From Pseudomonadota bacterium (GTDB lineage Bacteria > Pseudomonadota > Gammaproteobacteria > Pseudomonadales > Azotimanducaceae), in NCBI GenBank assembly GCA_027624035.1, contig JAQBUI010000014.1:1-64000 (forward strand): 64,000 nt of DNA, in the 5' to 3' direction. The translations under genes were made by a program, and so were the position numbers. Under the pieces are notes generated by a model. It saw nothing but the letters and a program-made list of their open reading frames with translations. It was not told the origin of the DNA and did no database searches. Positions 17,785 through 25,891 of the stretch are shown here, one piece after another (positions within the stretch are counted from its first letter, which is position 1; every line of letters begins with the position of its first letter).

Positions 17785-17810
17785 GGTCAGAGTCGGGTCA
17801 GAGTCGAATT
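17784..17810 (+). repeat. Tandem GGGTCAGAGTC motif followed by GAATT
   Basis: Two adjacent 11-base units (17784-17794 and 17795-17805) are followed by GAATT. It is the same motif as the hairpin arms at 63672-63717. It begins in the stop codon of the amidohydrolase gene, as the 63672 copy does for its own upstream gene. Confidence 0.65.
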
Positions 17811-17951
17811 AATTGAGACCGGGATGGCGCTGGCGGCAACGTCAGCGTTCAGCCCAGCTAGAGCCCGTCCATGGAGCCCTCGTCAGCGTCAGCCAGTAGC
17901 TCGAAGGCGACAGGCGGGTCGCCGGAAGCCCTGAAGGGGCTGATCTGGCAA

Positions 17952-18590
17952 CTACATCTCGATGGCCAGCAGCCTGATGAAGTCCTTCTTCTGCGCCTCG
18001 GTCATCTTCTCAAAGATGGGTACGCGCATCTCGGTGACTGGCCAATCGACAAGCTCAGGCGACTGGGTCTGCATCGTGGCGGCAATATTGTGCAGCCCGT
18101 TGCCTTCTTCTGAACCAGCCATTAATGGACCACTGACCGTCTCTGGCCAATACATCTCAGACGGTTGTTCTTCACCATAGGGGTTCTTTCGACCCACATA
18201 GGCCTCAATGGCCTGGCGCATGGCCTGTTCTCCCTCGCGGCGCTTTTGCTGGCCCGCTTTGCCATACAGCGCACCGGACTGGTTACACAGGGCAGCCCAT
18301 CTTGCCCGAATGTGGAAGCCGCGAATGGCGAGCGCTTCCTCAGGTTCACCGTCGCCCCCCGTGATCTTGCCGTCTTTGACCATGATGTAGTAGCCCGACT
18401 TCTTGCGGCCCCCGGTCATCAGTCGCGCCGGTGGATGGGTGTAACACTCGGTGAACGCCCACTCGAAGCCTTCGGGCAGGTCTGCCGCCTCCAGTATCCT
18501 GACCGATGCCGCCGCACAGGCCTCACCCCATTCCTTTGAGCCGAATTCACCTTCCTTCTTCAAGGTGGACATATCGATAACGTATGACAT
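17952..18590 (-). CDS. Conserved-looking hypothetical protein
   Basis: A 212-residue soluble protein from the ATG at 18590, which has GGAGA 6 bases upstream; the longer frame to 18680 adds nothing recognisable. The sequence opens MSYVIDMSTLKKEGEF and is rich in charged helices, for example GKAGQQKRREGEQAMRQAIE. It contains two Cys (ECYTHPP and ALCNQSG) and ends EAQKKDFIRLLAIEM. I see no catalytic motif, signal peptide or membrane segment. It stands alone between two plus-strand genes. Codon use matches the GC-rich neighbours, so I consider it a real gene of unknown function. Confidence 0.6.
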   Translation of the reverse strand: MSYVIDMSTLKKEGEFGSKEWGEACAAASVRILEAADLPEGFEWAFTECYTHPPARLMTGGRKKSGYYIMVKDGKITGGDGEPEEALAIRGFHIRARWAALCNQSGALYGKAGQQKRREGEQAMRQAIEAYVGRKNPYGEEQPSEMYWPETVSGPLMAGSEEGNGLHNIAATMQTQSPELVDWPVTEMRVPIFEKMTEAQKKDFIRLLAIEM

Positions 18591-18871
18591 TGATTTCTCC
18601 CGATCGTGAGCCCATTGAGCCGAAAACCATATCACATCGCCCGGGTGTCCCGACGCCAGCTGAACCGGGGCTCCACCCAAAACCGCGCTTTCCCCTGATC
18701 CGATTCAGGCCAGCGACCGCCCATCAGGATCACCGTGTCGGAACTTCAATAGAATGAAATAAAGATCCCCAAGGCGATGCCGGACGAATGGCGAATTGTG
18801 TACCATTTGTTGAATTCCCGGAGAAACACGCCATATTGCATTGCACGGTGAATTGAAAGAAGGACGTGGAG

Positions 18872-19717
18872 ATGAGTGAGCAGATCAAGGATGTTACCGA
18901 CGACGATTTCGCGGTACAGGTGCTGGCGAGGTCCCGGCAAATCCCGGTGGTGGTGGACCTCTGGGCGCCCTGGTGTGGGCCGTGCCGACAACTGGCGCCC
19001 ATACTGGAGAAGGTCGCAGCCGCACGGGCCGGTGAGTTCGAACTGGTGAAACTCAACGTCGATGAAAACCCGAAGGTGGCGGCCCAGCTCGGGGCTCGCA
19101 GCATTCCCCTGGTGGTCGGTTTTCGCGATGGTCAGGTAGCCGCGCATTTCGTGGGCGCCCAGCCAGAGTCCGCCATCAGGCAGTTCATTGACCAGCTGGT
19201 TCCTTCCGAGGCCGACCGCCTGGTGAGCGAGGCCGAATCAGAGCGTGATGCAGGACGTGAGGTGGCCGCAGAGCGCTTGTTGCAGCAGGCCATCGAACTG
19301 GACAAGCACCATGAAGGCGCACGGATGACGTTGGCCAGGCTGTTGGGCGATGCCGACCGCATTGACGAGGCCCTTGAAGTGCTGGCAGCGGTCGCGTCGA
19401 CTGGCCACGACGAGGCCGCCGCACTCCAGGCCGAACTTCAGCTCAAGCAGTCCGGCAATGTTGATACCGAAGCCCTTCGGGCGCGGGTAGCTGCCGACCC
19501 CGACGACCTGGACGCGGCGATTGCGCTGGGCCGGGCGCTGGGTGCGTCCGGGCAACATCAACAGGCGCTGGATCTGCTGCTGGGCGCCGTGGGCAAGGAT
19601 GCAAGTTATGAAGACGGTGCAGCCAAACGGGCCGTACTGGACATCTTTAGTGTCCTGGGTGGCCAGAATCCCCTGACCCGGGAGTATCGCCAGAAGCTGG
19701 CGCGGATGTTGTTTTAG
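18872..19717 (+). CDS. ybbN: Thioredoxin-fold co-chaperone YbbN/CnoX
   Basis: A 281-residue cytoplasmic protein. An N-terminal thioredoxin domain (about 5-110) has an intact WCGPC active site near residues 34-38 and the cis-Pro loop SIPLVVGF. TPR-like helical repeats follow (ERLLQQAIELDKHHEGAR, AALQAELQLKQSG). This is the CnoX/YbbN layout, in which the protein protects clients from over-oxidation and hands them to GroEL. E. coli YbbN has SxxC; the CxxC here implies redox activity, as in other CnoX proteins. The ATG at 18872 sits 8 bases after GAAGGA; the upstream GTG 18866 is too close to it. It converges on yffB. Confidence 0.88.
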   Translation: MSEQIKDVTDDDFAVQVLARSRQIPVVVDLWAPWCGPCRQLAPILEKVAAARAGEFELVKLNVDENPKVAAQLGARSIPLVVGFRDGQVAAHFVGAQPESAIRQFIDQLVPSEADRLVSEAESERDAGREVAAERLLQQAIELDKHHEGARMTLARLLGDADRIDEALEVLAAVASTGHDEAAALQAELQLKQSGNVDTEALRARVAADPDDLDAAIALGRALGASGQHQQALDLLLGAVGKDASYEDGAAKRAVLDIFSVLGGQNPLTREYRQKLARMLF

Positions 19718-19735
19718 ACGGCTGCCCGCTCGCCC

Positions 19736-20080
19736 TCACAGGAAGGCTGCTCTGTACTGCTGGTCCTGAAATCCGATCAGGAGCTTGCCCGAATCATCGA
19801 TGACCGGGCGCTTGATCAGCGTCGGATTCGCGATCAGCAGGTCCGCAACGTTCCCCGCGTCCAGGGTCAGCCTGGTGCTGTCATCCAGCCCTCGCCAGGT
19901 TGTGCTGCGCTTGTTGACGAGGGTCTCCCAGCCGAGGCCCTCTGCCCACGCGTCGATCATGTCTTTGTCCAGCCCGTCGGTGCGCACGTCATGGAAGGCA
20001 AAGTCGATGTCGTGATCTTCAAGCCATCGCCTGGCCTTCTTGACGGTGTCGCAGTTCTTGATGCCGTAGACGGTCAGCAT
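19736..20080 (-). CDS. yffB: ArsC/Spx-family reductase YffB
   Basis: A 114-residue protein of the ArsC-like YffB family. It starts YGIKNCDTVKKARRWLEDH, with the single N-terminal Cys at position 10, and continues with FHDVRTDGL and the conserved STTWRGLDD, followed by NPTLIKRPVID. YffB proteins use the ArsC fold but probably act as glutathione-dependent thiol reductases rather than true arsenate reductases. There is no ars operon nearby. Length and motifs fit the family closely. It is convergent with the CnoX gene, 18 bases apart. Confidence 0.88.
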   Translation of the reverse strand: MLTVYGIKNCDTVKKARRWLEDHDIDFAFHDVRTDGLDKDMIDAWAEGLGWETLVNKRSTTWRGLDDSTRLTLDAGNVADLLIANPTLIKRPVIDDSGKLLIGFQDQQYRAAFL

Positions 20081-20210
20081 ATGGTTTCCCCATGGTGATC
20101 AATGTTGAGTTGCCTGATCCTAAGCGACAGGTGGGGTAAGTGGCAAAGCGCCGGATGCTGGCGGTGCCACCGCCATCTGTGGGTGACACTGCCTGGCAGC
20201 GAGACATTCG

Positions 20211-20237
20211 ATTGATGTGGTATGTTTAGGCATCAAT
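20211..20237. promoter_or_regulatory. Inverted repeat upstream of the acyl-CoA ligase gene
   Basis: ATTGATG (20211-20217) and CATCAAT (20231-20237) form a perfect 7-base inverted repeat with a 13-base centre. It lies 15 bases before the ATG of the acyl-CoA ligase. The geometry suits a dimeric repressor site overlapping the promoter. No regulator gene is adjacent to point to. Confidence 0.3.
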
Positions 20238-20252
20238 TATTGAGGGCCCTGT

Positions 20253-21779
20253 ATGGATATCAAGGTATACGACTGGATCGAATCTCACGCGAATCAGACG
20301 CCAGACAAGGTGGCGATTGAGGACCTCTACAGCAACCGCAGCCTGACCTATCGGGAGTTTCACGAACGGATCGCACGGCTAACGGATCATCTGGTGTCAC
20401 AGGGCATCAGCAAGGGTGACCGAATTGCATGCCTGTCCTACAACAATCCAGAGATGCTCGAGATGCAGTTTGCCTGCAATCGACTGGGGGCGATTTTCGT
20501 CCCGTTGAATTTCCGCCTGACGGTTCCGGAGCTTGAGTACATCGTGACTGACTGTGGTGCAGCCGTGATGTTCGCTGATGTCGAGTTTGCCGAGACGGCT
20601 ACGAGGGTCGTCGGGCTTGCGGGCGTGCCACAACTCATCATCACCAATTCCGATGGTAGCGACAGCCCCTACGAGCAGGCCATGGCGGCGGCCAGCCCGC
20701 GTTACGAATACGCTGATCTGATCCTGGACGACATCGCAACCATCATGTATACCTCCGGGACCACCGGGCATCCCAAGGGTGCGCTCATCTCCCATGCCAT
20801 GGCGCTGTTCAATGCGGTCAACATGAGTGCGCCAGCGAAAGTCACGGCTGATTCGGTTCAGTACACCTTCATGCCGCTGTTCCACACCGGCGGCCTGAAT
20901 GTTTTCACGCTACCGGTGCTGCATGCCGGGGGCCGCGTGATCCTGACCCGGGCGTTTGACCCGGGTGAGGTCCTGCGGGTGGTGGGCGACCCTGCCTATG
21001 GGGTCACTCATTTGCTGGCGGTGCCAGCCATGCTGCTGTTCATTGCCCAGCATCCTGACTTCCAGCGCACCGACTTCAGCCGCATCGTCGCGGGTTTCGT
21101 CGGTGGCGCCCCGGTACCGGTGCCCACCCTGAAGACGTTTCTGGCCGCTGGTGCGAATCTGCAACAGGGCTTTGGCATGACGGAGACCGGCCCCTCCTGC
21201 CTGGCACTGATGCCGGAGGATGCCCAAAGCAAGATCGGCTCTACCGGAAAGCCGGTCACGCATATCGAAGTCCGTATCGTTGATGAGCAGGGCCGTGATG
21301 TACGCACCGGTGAGATGGGAGAGCTGTGGGTGAAGGGGCCGAGCGTGACCACAGGATACTGGAACAAGCCGGAAGCCAACGCCGCCAGCTTTACCGATGG
21401 CTGGCTGCATACCGGAGATGCGGCGCGCCAGGACGAAGATGGTTTTTACTATATCGTGGACCGTACCAAGGACATGTACATCTCCGGCGGGGAGAACGTC
21501 TATCCGGCCGAGGTCGAGGACGTGATCTATCAAATTGACGGCATCGTGGAGGCCGCCGTGATCGGAGTCGCAGATGAACGATGGGGAGAAACCGGCAAGG
21601 CGATTGCCGTGCTGGAAGCGGGTTCAAACCTGACCGAGGATGCCATCATCGCTCACTGCGCTGAACGGCTGGCCAAGTTTAAACTGCCAAAATCGGTCGA
21701 GTTTACCGATGCCCTGCCGCGCAACGCCACCGGCAAGGTCCTGAAGACCCGTTTGCGGGAGCAGTTTGGCGATGGCTGA
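20253..21779 (+). CDS. Acyl-CoA ligase (AMP-dependent synthetase)
   Basis: A 508-residue adenylate-forming enzyme that activates a carboxylic acid to its CoA thioester with ATP. Motif A3 is MYTSGTTGHPKGALISH (about 166-182). GFGMTETGPS (A5) and GWLHTGDAARQDEDGFYYIVDR (A7-A8) follow in order, with the C-terminal hinge leading to NATGKVLK, including the catalytic Lys. GAGGG stands 6 bases before the ATG. An NSS-type transporter follows after 44 bases in the same direction, so the pair is probably co-transcribed. Chain-length preference is not evident; medium or long fatty acids or aromatic acids are possible. Confidence 0.88.
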   Translation: MDIKVYDWIESHANQTPDKVAIEDLYSNRSLTYREFHERIARLTDHLVSQGISKGDRIACLSYNNPEMLEMQFACNRLGAIFVPLNFRLTVPELEYIVTDCGAAVMFADVEFAETATRVVGLAGVPQLIITNSDGSDSPYEQAMAAASPRYEYADLILDDIATIMYTSGTTGHPKGALISHAMALFNAVNMSAPAKVTADSVQYTFMPLFHTGGLNVFTLPVLHAGGRVILTRAFDPGEVLRVVGDPAYGVTHLLAVPAMLLFIAQHPDFQRTDFSRIVAGFVGGAPVPVPTLKTFLAAGANLQQGFGMTETGPSCLALMPEDAQSKIGSTGKPVTHIEVRIVDEQGRDVRTGEMGELWVKGPSVTTGYWNKPEANAASFTDGWLHTGDAARQDEDGFYYIVDRTKDMYISGGENVYPAEVEDVIYQIDGIVEAAVIGVADERWGETGKAIAVLEAGSNLTEDAIIAHCAERLAKFKLPKSVEFTDALPRNATGKVLKTRLREQFGDG

Positions 21780-21823
21780 CGTCATCGGCGTGCGGACCGG
21801 CGTAATGCAGCCAGGGAGGCCCG

Positions 21824-23164
21824 ATGCAGGCAAACGAAGAGTTTAGGTCCGGGTTCGGGTTTCTGATGGCCGCCACCGGGTTCGCGGTGGGCCTCGGGAA
21901 CATCTGGCGTTTTCCCTATATTACCGGTGAGAACGGTGGCGCGGCATTTGTGCTGGTCTACCTCGCCTGTGCCGTCGTGATTGGGATTCCCATCGTGATG
22001 GCAGAACTGCTCATAGGTCGCCGGGGTCAGGCGAGCCCCCCGGATGCCATGGCCCGGGTGGCCATCGGCGAGGGCGGGTCGGGTCGTTGGCGCAATGTTG
22101 GCCGGTTGAATCTGGCGACGGCCTTTGTGATCGAGGCCACCTATTGTGTGGTCGCTGGCTGGGTGCTCTGGTATCTCGCGAGGGCCATTCTCACCGGTTT
22201 TGCGGGTGTGGATGCGGCGGCAGCGAGTGACGGGTTTGCCGATACGCTGGGCAACGTCGGTGGCCTCATGTTCTGGACCTTCGCCAGCCTGGCGGTGACC
22301 GGACTGATCGTCTTTTTTGGTGTCAACGATGGTATCGAGCGGTCTGTTCGAGTGCTCATGCCGACGCTGTTTCTGCTGATGGTTTGCCTTGTGAACTACA
22401 ACATGGTCAACGACGGCTTCGATCAGGCAATTGATTATCTGTTTACGCCGGATTTCTCCAAGGTCACGCCGGGGATGATCCTGGCAGCCATCGGTCAGGC
22501 GTTCTTCTCCATCGGCGTCGCCATGGCCGGGATGATGGTGTTCGGGGCATATCTGCCGAGCTCGTTCTCCATTGCCAGGGGTGCAGTGATGATCATCCTC
22601 ATCGATACCGTGGTCGCGCTGCTCGCCGGGCTGATGATTTTCCCTATCGTCTTCAGATTTGGGCTGGACCCCGCGGGCGGAACCGGCCTGATTTTCCAGA
22701 CACTGCCCATTGCGTTCGCCCAGATGCCGGGAGGCCAGTTTGTGGCGATCATCTTCTTCCTGCTGCTTTCAGTCGCGGCTGTGACGTCCATGGTGGGGCT
22801 GCTCGAACCTCTGGTGGCCTGGGTTCACGACCGATGGGCCGTGCCCCGGCATCGGGCCACGGTCTACACGCTGGCAGCGCTCGGTGCGACCTCCGTGTTC
22901 AGCGTTCTGTCCTATAACGTGATCAGTGACTGGCAGGTCTGGGGCTTCAATCTGAACGGGGTACTGGACTTTGTCTCCAACCAGATCATGTTGCCGATAG
23001 GTGGCCTGCTGATCGCTTTGTTTGCCGGCTGGTTTGTCTCCAGGGCCACCCTGAGCGATGAGCTTGCCATGGCCTCGCCAGCGATGTTCTCCCTGTGGTA
23101 TCTGCTGATTCGCTTTGTGGCGCCCATCGCCATTGCCGTGGTGCTGGTGACCGGCCTGTTCTGA
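21824..23164 (+). CDS. Sodium-dependent transporter, NSS (SNF) family
   Basis: A 446-residue inner-membrane symporter with the LeuT-type fold and about 11-12 helices. The N-terminal signature GFLMAATGFAVGLGNIWRFP forms helix 1 with the Na+ site, and YITGENGGAAFVLVYLACAV helix 2. The conserved internal repeat is visible around IGQAFFSIGVAMAGMMVFGAYLP (helix 6). Bacterial members take up amino acids with Na+. The length is slightly short of 12-helix members, as is common for prokaryotic NSS proteins with 11 helices. A GGGAGG site precedes the ATG. It lies directly after the acyl-CoA ligase, but a functional link is only inferred from position. Confidence 0.9.
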   Translation: MQANEEFRSGFGFLMAATGFAVGLGNIWRFPYITGENGGAAFVLVYLACAVVIGIPIVMAELLIGRRGQASPPDAMARVAIGEGGSGRWRNVGRLNLATAFVIEATYCVVAGWVLWYLARAILTGFAGVDAAAASDGFADTLGNVGGLMFWTFASLAVTGLIVFFGVNDGIERSVRVLMPTLFLLMVCLVNYNMVNDGFDQAIDYLFTPDFSKVTPGMILAAIGQAFFSIGVAMAGMMVFGAYLPSSFSIARGAVMIILIDTVVALLAGLMIFPIVFRFGLDPAGGTGLIFQTLPIAFAQMPGGQFVAIIFFLLLSVAAVTSMVGLLEPLVAWVHDRWAVPRHRATVYTLAALGATSVFSVLSYNVISDWQVWGFNLNGVLDFVSNQIMLPIGGLLIALFAGWFVSRATLSDELAMASPAMFSLWYLLIRFVAPIAIAVVLVTGLF

Positions 23165-23228
23165 GTCAGCAAATATGCAAGGCCCGGCGATCAGCGCGCT
23201 GCGGATGTCGCTGCTCGAGTTGAAGGCG

Positions 23229-24182
23229 TCACGGATCAGGGCTTGCCTGGGGATCTGACTTCTGCGGGGGGTCCAACATCCGGTTGAGCCCGAGGTTATC
23301 GACCCATCCGTCGTATTGGGCGACGTTCGCGGGCAGGATGATCTTGCTGTTCTCCAGGGATTTCAGTGCGTCAATAAACTGCTCGCTGACTTCCAGCTTG
23401 AGCGCCTGCGGGCCTCCCTTGCTCATGACCACCTGCGCCATCTTCGTGATGGAGCCTGCGGTCGCTTCGGCCAGGGCGAGAATCTCCTGCGCCTTGCCCT
23501 CGGCCTCGTTGATACGGCGCTGCTTTTCGCCTTCCGAGCGGTTGATCAACTCCATCTTCTCACCCTCGGAGCGGTTGATCCGGCTCTGCTTCTCACCCTC
23601 ACTGGTGGCCATGATGGCCCGCTTTTCACGTTCGGCGCGTACCTGTTTCTCCATCGCCACCCGGACGGTATCCGGTGGTGTGATGTTCTTGATCTCGTAG
23701 CGCAGAACCCGGATACCCCAGGATGCCCCGGCCTCGTCGAGTACCTCAACGACCTTGGCGCTGATGATGCCACGTTCCTCGAAGGTCCGGTCCAGGTCCA
23801 GAGTGCCAATCACGCTACGGGTGGTGGTCTTGGCGAGCTGCACAGCGGCGAAGCGATAGTCGGTAATGCCGTAGCTGGCCTTCACCGGGTCCATGACCTG
23901 AATGTAGATCACGCCATCGACCGATACCTGCACCTCGTCGCCGGTGAAACACTCCTGGGGCGGAACATCGATCGCCTCCTCACGGAGGTCCTGGACGAAG
24001 GTGACCTTGTCGATAAAGGGCATCAGCGCATGAAAGCCCGCATCCAGGGTCTTTCGATACCGTCCCAGCCGTTCCACGATGTGGGCGGTCTGGGTGGAGA
24101 CCAGGCGGATGGACTGGAAGAATTTGACGATCAGGACGATAAAGACCAGACCCCATACTGCCATGACCGCGATATCGATCAT
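23229..24182 (-). CDS. SPFH/band-7 (paraslipin, QmcA-like) membrane protein
   Basis: A 317-residue protein with an N-terminal membrane anchor (about 4-22) and an SPFH domain (about 25-185). A typical coiled-coil follows, with repeated SEGEKQSRINRSEGEK-type heptads (about 190-235), and then the LKSLENSKIILPANV tail. Members form large ring assemblies in the inner membrane and are often paired with NfeD. It is the last of three genes, starting within the stop of its paralogue (ATGA overlap) with an AGGAGG site. Clear sequence differences from the paralogue suggest a hetero-oligomer, like HflK/HflC, rather than a recent duplication. Confidence 0.88.
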   Translation of the reverse strand: MIDIAVMAVWGLVFIVLIVKFFQSIRLVSTQTAHIVERLGRYRKTLDAGFHALMPFIDKVTFVQDLREEAIDVPPQECFTGDEVQVSVDGVIYIQVMDPVKASYGITDYRFAAVQLAKTTTRSVIGTLDLDRTFEERGIISAKVVEVLDEAGASWGIRVLRYEIKNITPPDTVRVAMEKQVRAEREKRAIMATSEGEKQSRINRSEGEKMELINRSEGEKQRRINEAEGKAQEILALAEATAGSITKMAQVVMSKGGPQALKLEVSEQFIDALKSLENSKIILPANVAQYDGWVDNLGLNRMLDPPQKSDPQASPDP

Positions 24183-25120
24183 GACTGGCCTCCTTTGCCG
24201 GAGCGGTCAGGGTGGTTGATGGTCTGGGCCACCTGATCGATGCCCGCGAAGAAGCCCTCCATCTGGGCCATCTCCCGGGGTACCAGGGAGACCTCGGCCA
24301 TTTCAAAGACCTCCCGAAGGCGTCTGATGTACTGCTGGACGAGTTGCAGGTTCATCGCCTGCTGGCCACCCTCTGCCGTGATGGCCGCTGCCACCATCTG
24401 GCTGGCTCTGGCGCTGGCCTCTGCCAGAATGGAGATCTCCTGCGCCCGGCCCTCGGCTTCGTTGATGCGCTTTTGCCGGACGCCTTCAGACAGGTTGATC
24501 GCTTCCTGTCTTTCACCTTCCGACAGGTTGATCGTAGAGTCCCGGGCCGCGTTCGCAAGGGTGATTTCCGCCCGCTTGGCGCGTTCGGCCTCCATCTGCT
24601 TTTCCAGCGTTTCCGTGACATCTCTCGACGGGTTCATGTTCATGACCTCGTAGCGCAATACCTTGATGCCCCAGGGTTCCGAGGCATGGTCTATCTCTGT
24701 GACGATGGTCTCGTTCAGTTTGTCGCGTTCGGAGAAAGTCTCAGACAGGCTCATCTTGCCGACTTCGGACCTGACGGTGGTCTGGGCAAGGTTGATGGCC
24801 GCTACGAGATAGTTCTCGATTCCGTAGCTGGCCTTGTAAGCATCCATGACCTTGATGTAGAGCAGGCCGTCTACCTCTACCTGGATATTGTCCCTGGTGA
24901 TACAGCTCTGGTGCGGGATGTTCAGGCATTGCTCGCGGATCTCGTGCCGGTAGGCCACCCTGTCCACGAAGGGGATCAGCAGATGCAAACCCGGCTCCAG
25001 GACCCCGCGGAACTTACCGAGCCGCTCGATCGCGGCCAGTTCACGCATGGGAACGATCAGAATCAGATGGTACAGAATGAAGCAGACGATGATCAGAAAA
25101 ACAGTAATGTAGGCGAGCAT
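24179..25120 (-). CDS. SPFH/band-7 (stomatin-like) membrane protein
   Basis: A 313-residue protein. The membrane helix (about 3-22) leads into the SPFH domain starting RELAAIERLGKFRGVLEPGL. The coiled-coil has NLSEGERQEAINLSEGVRQK repeats. The C-terminal part is LQLVQQYIRRLREVFEMAEV, then a short tail. It is the middle gene of the nfeD-SPFH-SPFH operon, 12 bases after nfeD with AAGGAG 5 bases before the ATG, and it overlaps the second SPFH gene by four bases. Roles in membrane microdomain or protease quality control are known for relatives; nothing more specific is visible. Confidence 0.88.
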   Translation of the reverse strand: MLAYITVFLIIVCFILYHLILIVPMRELAAIERLGKFRGVLEPGLHLLIPFVDRVAYRHEIREQCLNIPHQSCITRDNIQVEVDGLLYIKVMDAYKASYGIENYLVAAINLAQTTVRSEVGKMSLSETFSERDKLNETIVTEIDHASEPWGIKVLRYEVMNMNPSRDVTETLEKQMEAERAKRAEITLANAARDSTINLSEGERQEAINLSEGVRQKRINEAEGRAQEISILAEASARASQMVAAAITAEGGQQAMNLQLVQQYIRRLREVFEMAEVSLVPREMAQMEGFFAGIDQVAQTINHPDRSGKGGQS

Positions 25121-25132
25121 GAAGACTCCTTT

Positions 25133-25612
25133 TCAGTGGCCGCTGAGCTTTCGTGCAATCGGGTCGACCGGTTCCACCAACAGGGAGATGTTTTCCCGCG
25201 AGACAATCCGCACGGTGGTGCCAACCGGTATTTCCTCACCTTCGCCGAGGGCATGCCAGCTGGTACCGCGGAATCGGACCTTGCCGGGACGGTCCGCCGG
25301 GCCGATCGTCTCGATGACCGGTACGAAGTGGTCAATATCGTCCAGAATCTCGTCAGTGTTGGCGACCGTGGAATCACCTTCAGTGAAACGGCTTACCACC
25401 ATGCGAAGGGCCACCACGAGTACCAGGGATGAAATGAAGAACAGTGTCAGGGCGCTGACCCAACTCGTCACCAGGCCGAAGTAGATCGCACCTGCAACCA
25501 GCACACAGGCCGCGCCCAGAAAAAAGACCACGCCTCCGGGGATGATCAGCTCGGCAATCATGGCCACCGCCCCGATGATCAGCCAGCCAATTGGATTCAG
25601 TAGAATGTCCAT
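25133..25612 (-). CDS. NfeD-like membrane protein, partner of SPFH proteins
   Basis: A roughly 159-residue protein of the short NfeD type. Three to four hydrophobic helices (about 5-75: NPIGWLIIGAVAMIAELIIPGG, split here by a PGG turn typical of NfeD) precede a C-terminal OB-fold domain (RFRGTSWHALGEGEEIPVGTTVRIVSREN). Short NfeD proteins bind SPFH partners through this domain. The open frame extends to a TTG at 25648, but the ATG at 25612 (MDILLNP) best matches NfeD N-termini; the ATG at 25630 is possible. It is the first gene of the operon. A 15-base palindrome lies just upstream. Confidence 0.85.
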   Translation of the reverse strand: MDILLNPIGWLIIGAVAMIAELIIPGGVVFFLGAACVLVAGAIYFGLVTSWVSALTLFFISSLVLVVALRMVVSRFTEGDSTVANTDEILDDIDHFVPVIETIGPADRPGKVRFRGTSWHALGEGEEIPVGTTVRIVSRENISLLVEPVDPIARKLSGH

Positions 25613-25632
25613 GTCTGGATTTGACGCCATTG

Positions 25633-25647
25633 TGACATAATATGTCA
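25633..25647. promoter_or_regulatory. Perfect 15-bp palindrome, candidate operator of the nfeD-SPFH operon
   Basis: TGACATAATATGTCA reads identically on both strands apart from the central base. It is AT-rich in a GC-rich setting and lies 21 bases upstream of the nfeD ATG at 25612 (3 bases upstream of the alternative ATG at 25630). This is the size and symmetry of a dimeric repressor or activator site. No adjacent regulator gene identifies the protein. Confidence 0.4.
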
Positions 25648-25684
25648 AGTCATTTTCGGTGCCACCGTCTGGTCAGTCAGGGCT

Positions 25685-25885
25685 TTCCGGGAAGTTCAGG
25701 CCGTGCGCTGCGCGGTCCGGAAGCTGGCCAGTACCACTACGGCGCGGCTGGCATCGGCACGCTCAAGGCTCCATGTAAATACGGTTCTATGGCGTTCGGC
25801 TCTATGGCGCGCGGCGGGGGAGACTTATCAGCACGACCACGGCGTGCCTGATACAGACACGCTCAGGGCGGTCAAATCAGTCCAC
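25685..25885 (-). repeat. Two diverged copies of the 87-bp repeat
   Basis: In minus-strand orientation, about 25689-25770 aligns along its length to the 87-bp unit seen at 2508. Conserved blocks are GGAAGTTC, GGTCCGGAA, GTAC, ACGGCG and GGCACGCTCAAGGCTC. About 25795-25880 is a second, weaker copy ending GACACGCTCAGGG. Both lie between the nfeD operon and the Nudix gene. The copies are old compared with those at 2508 and 40872. Confidence 0.5.
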
Positions 25886-25891
25886 GGGTCA

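Noticed and set aside
24212-25432. 406-residue plus-strand ORF
   Set aside because: It is antisense to the SPFH and NfeD genes, which have strong family motifs.
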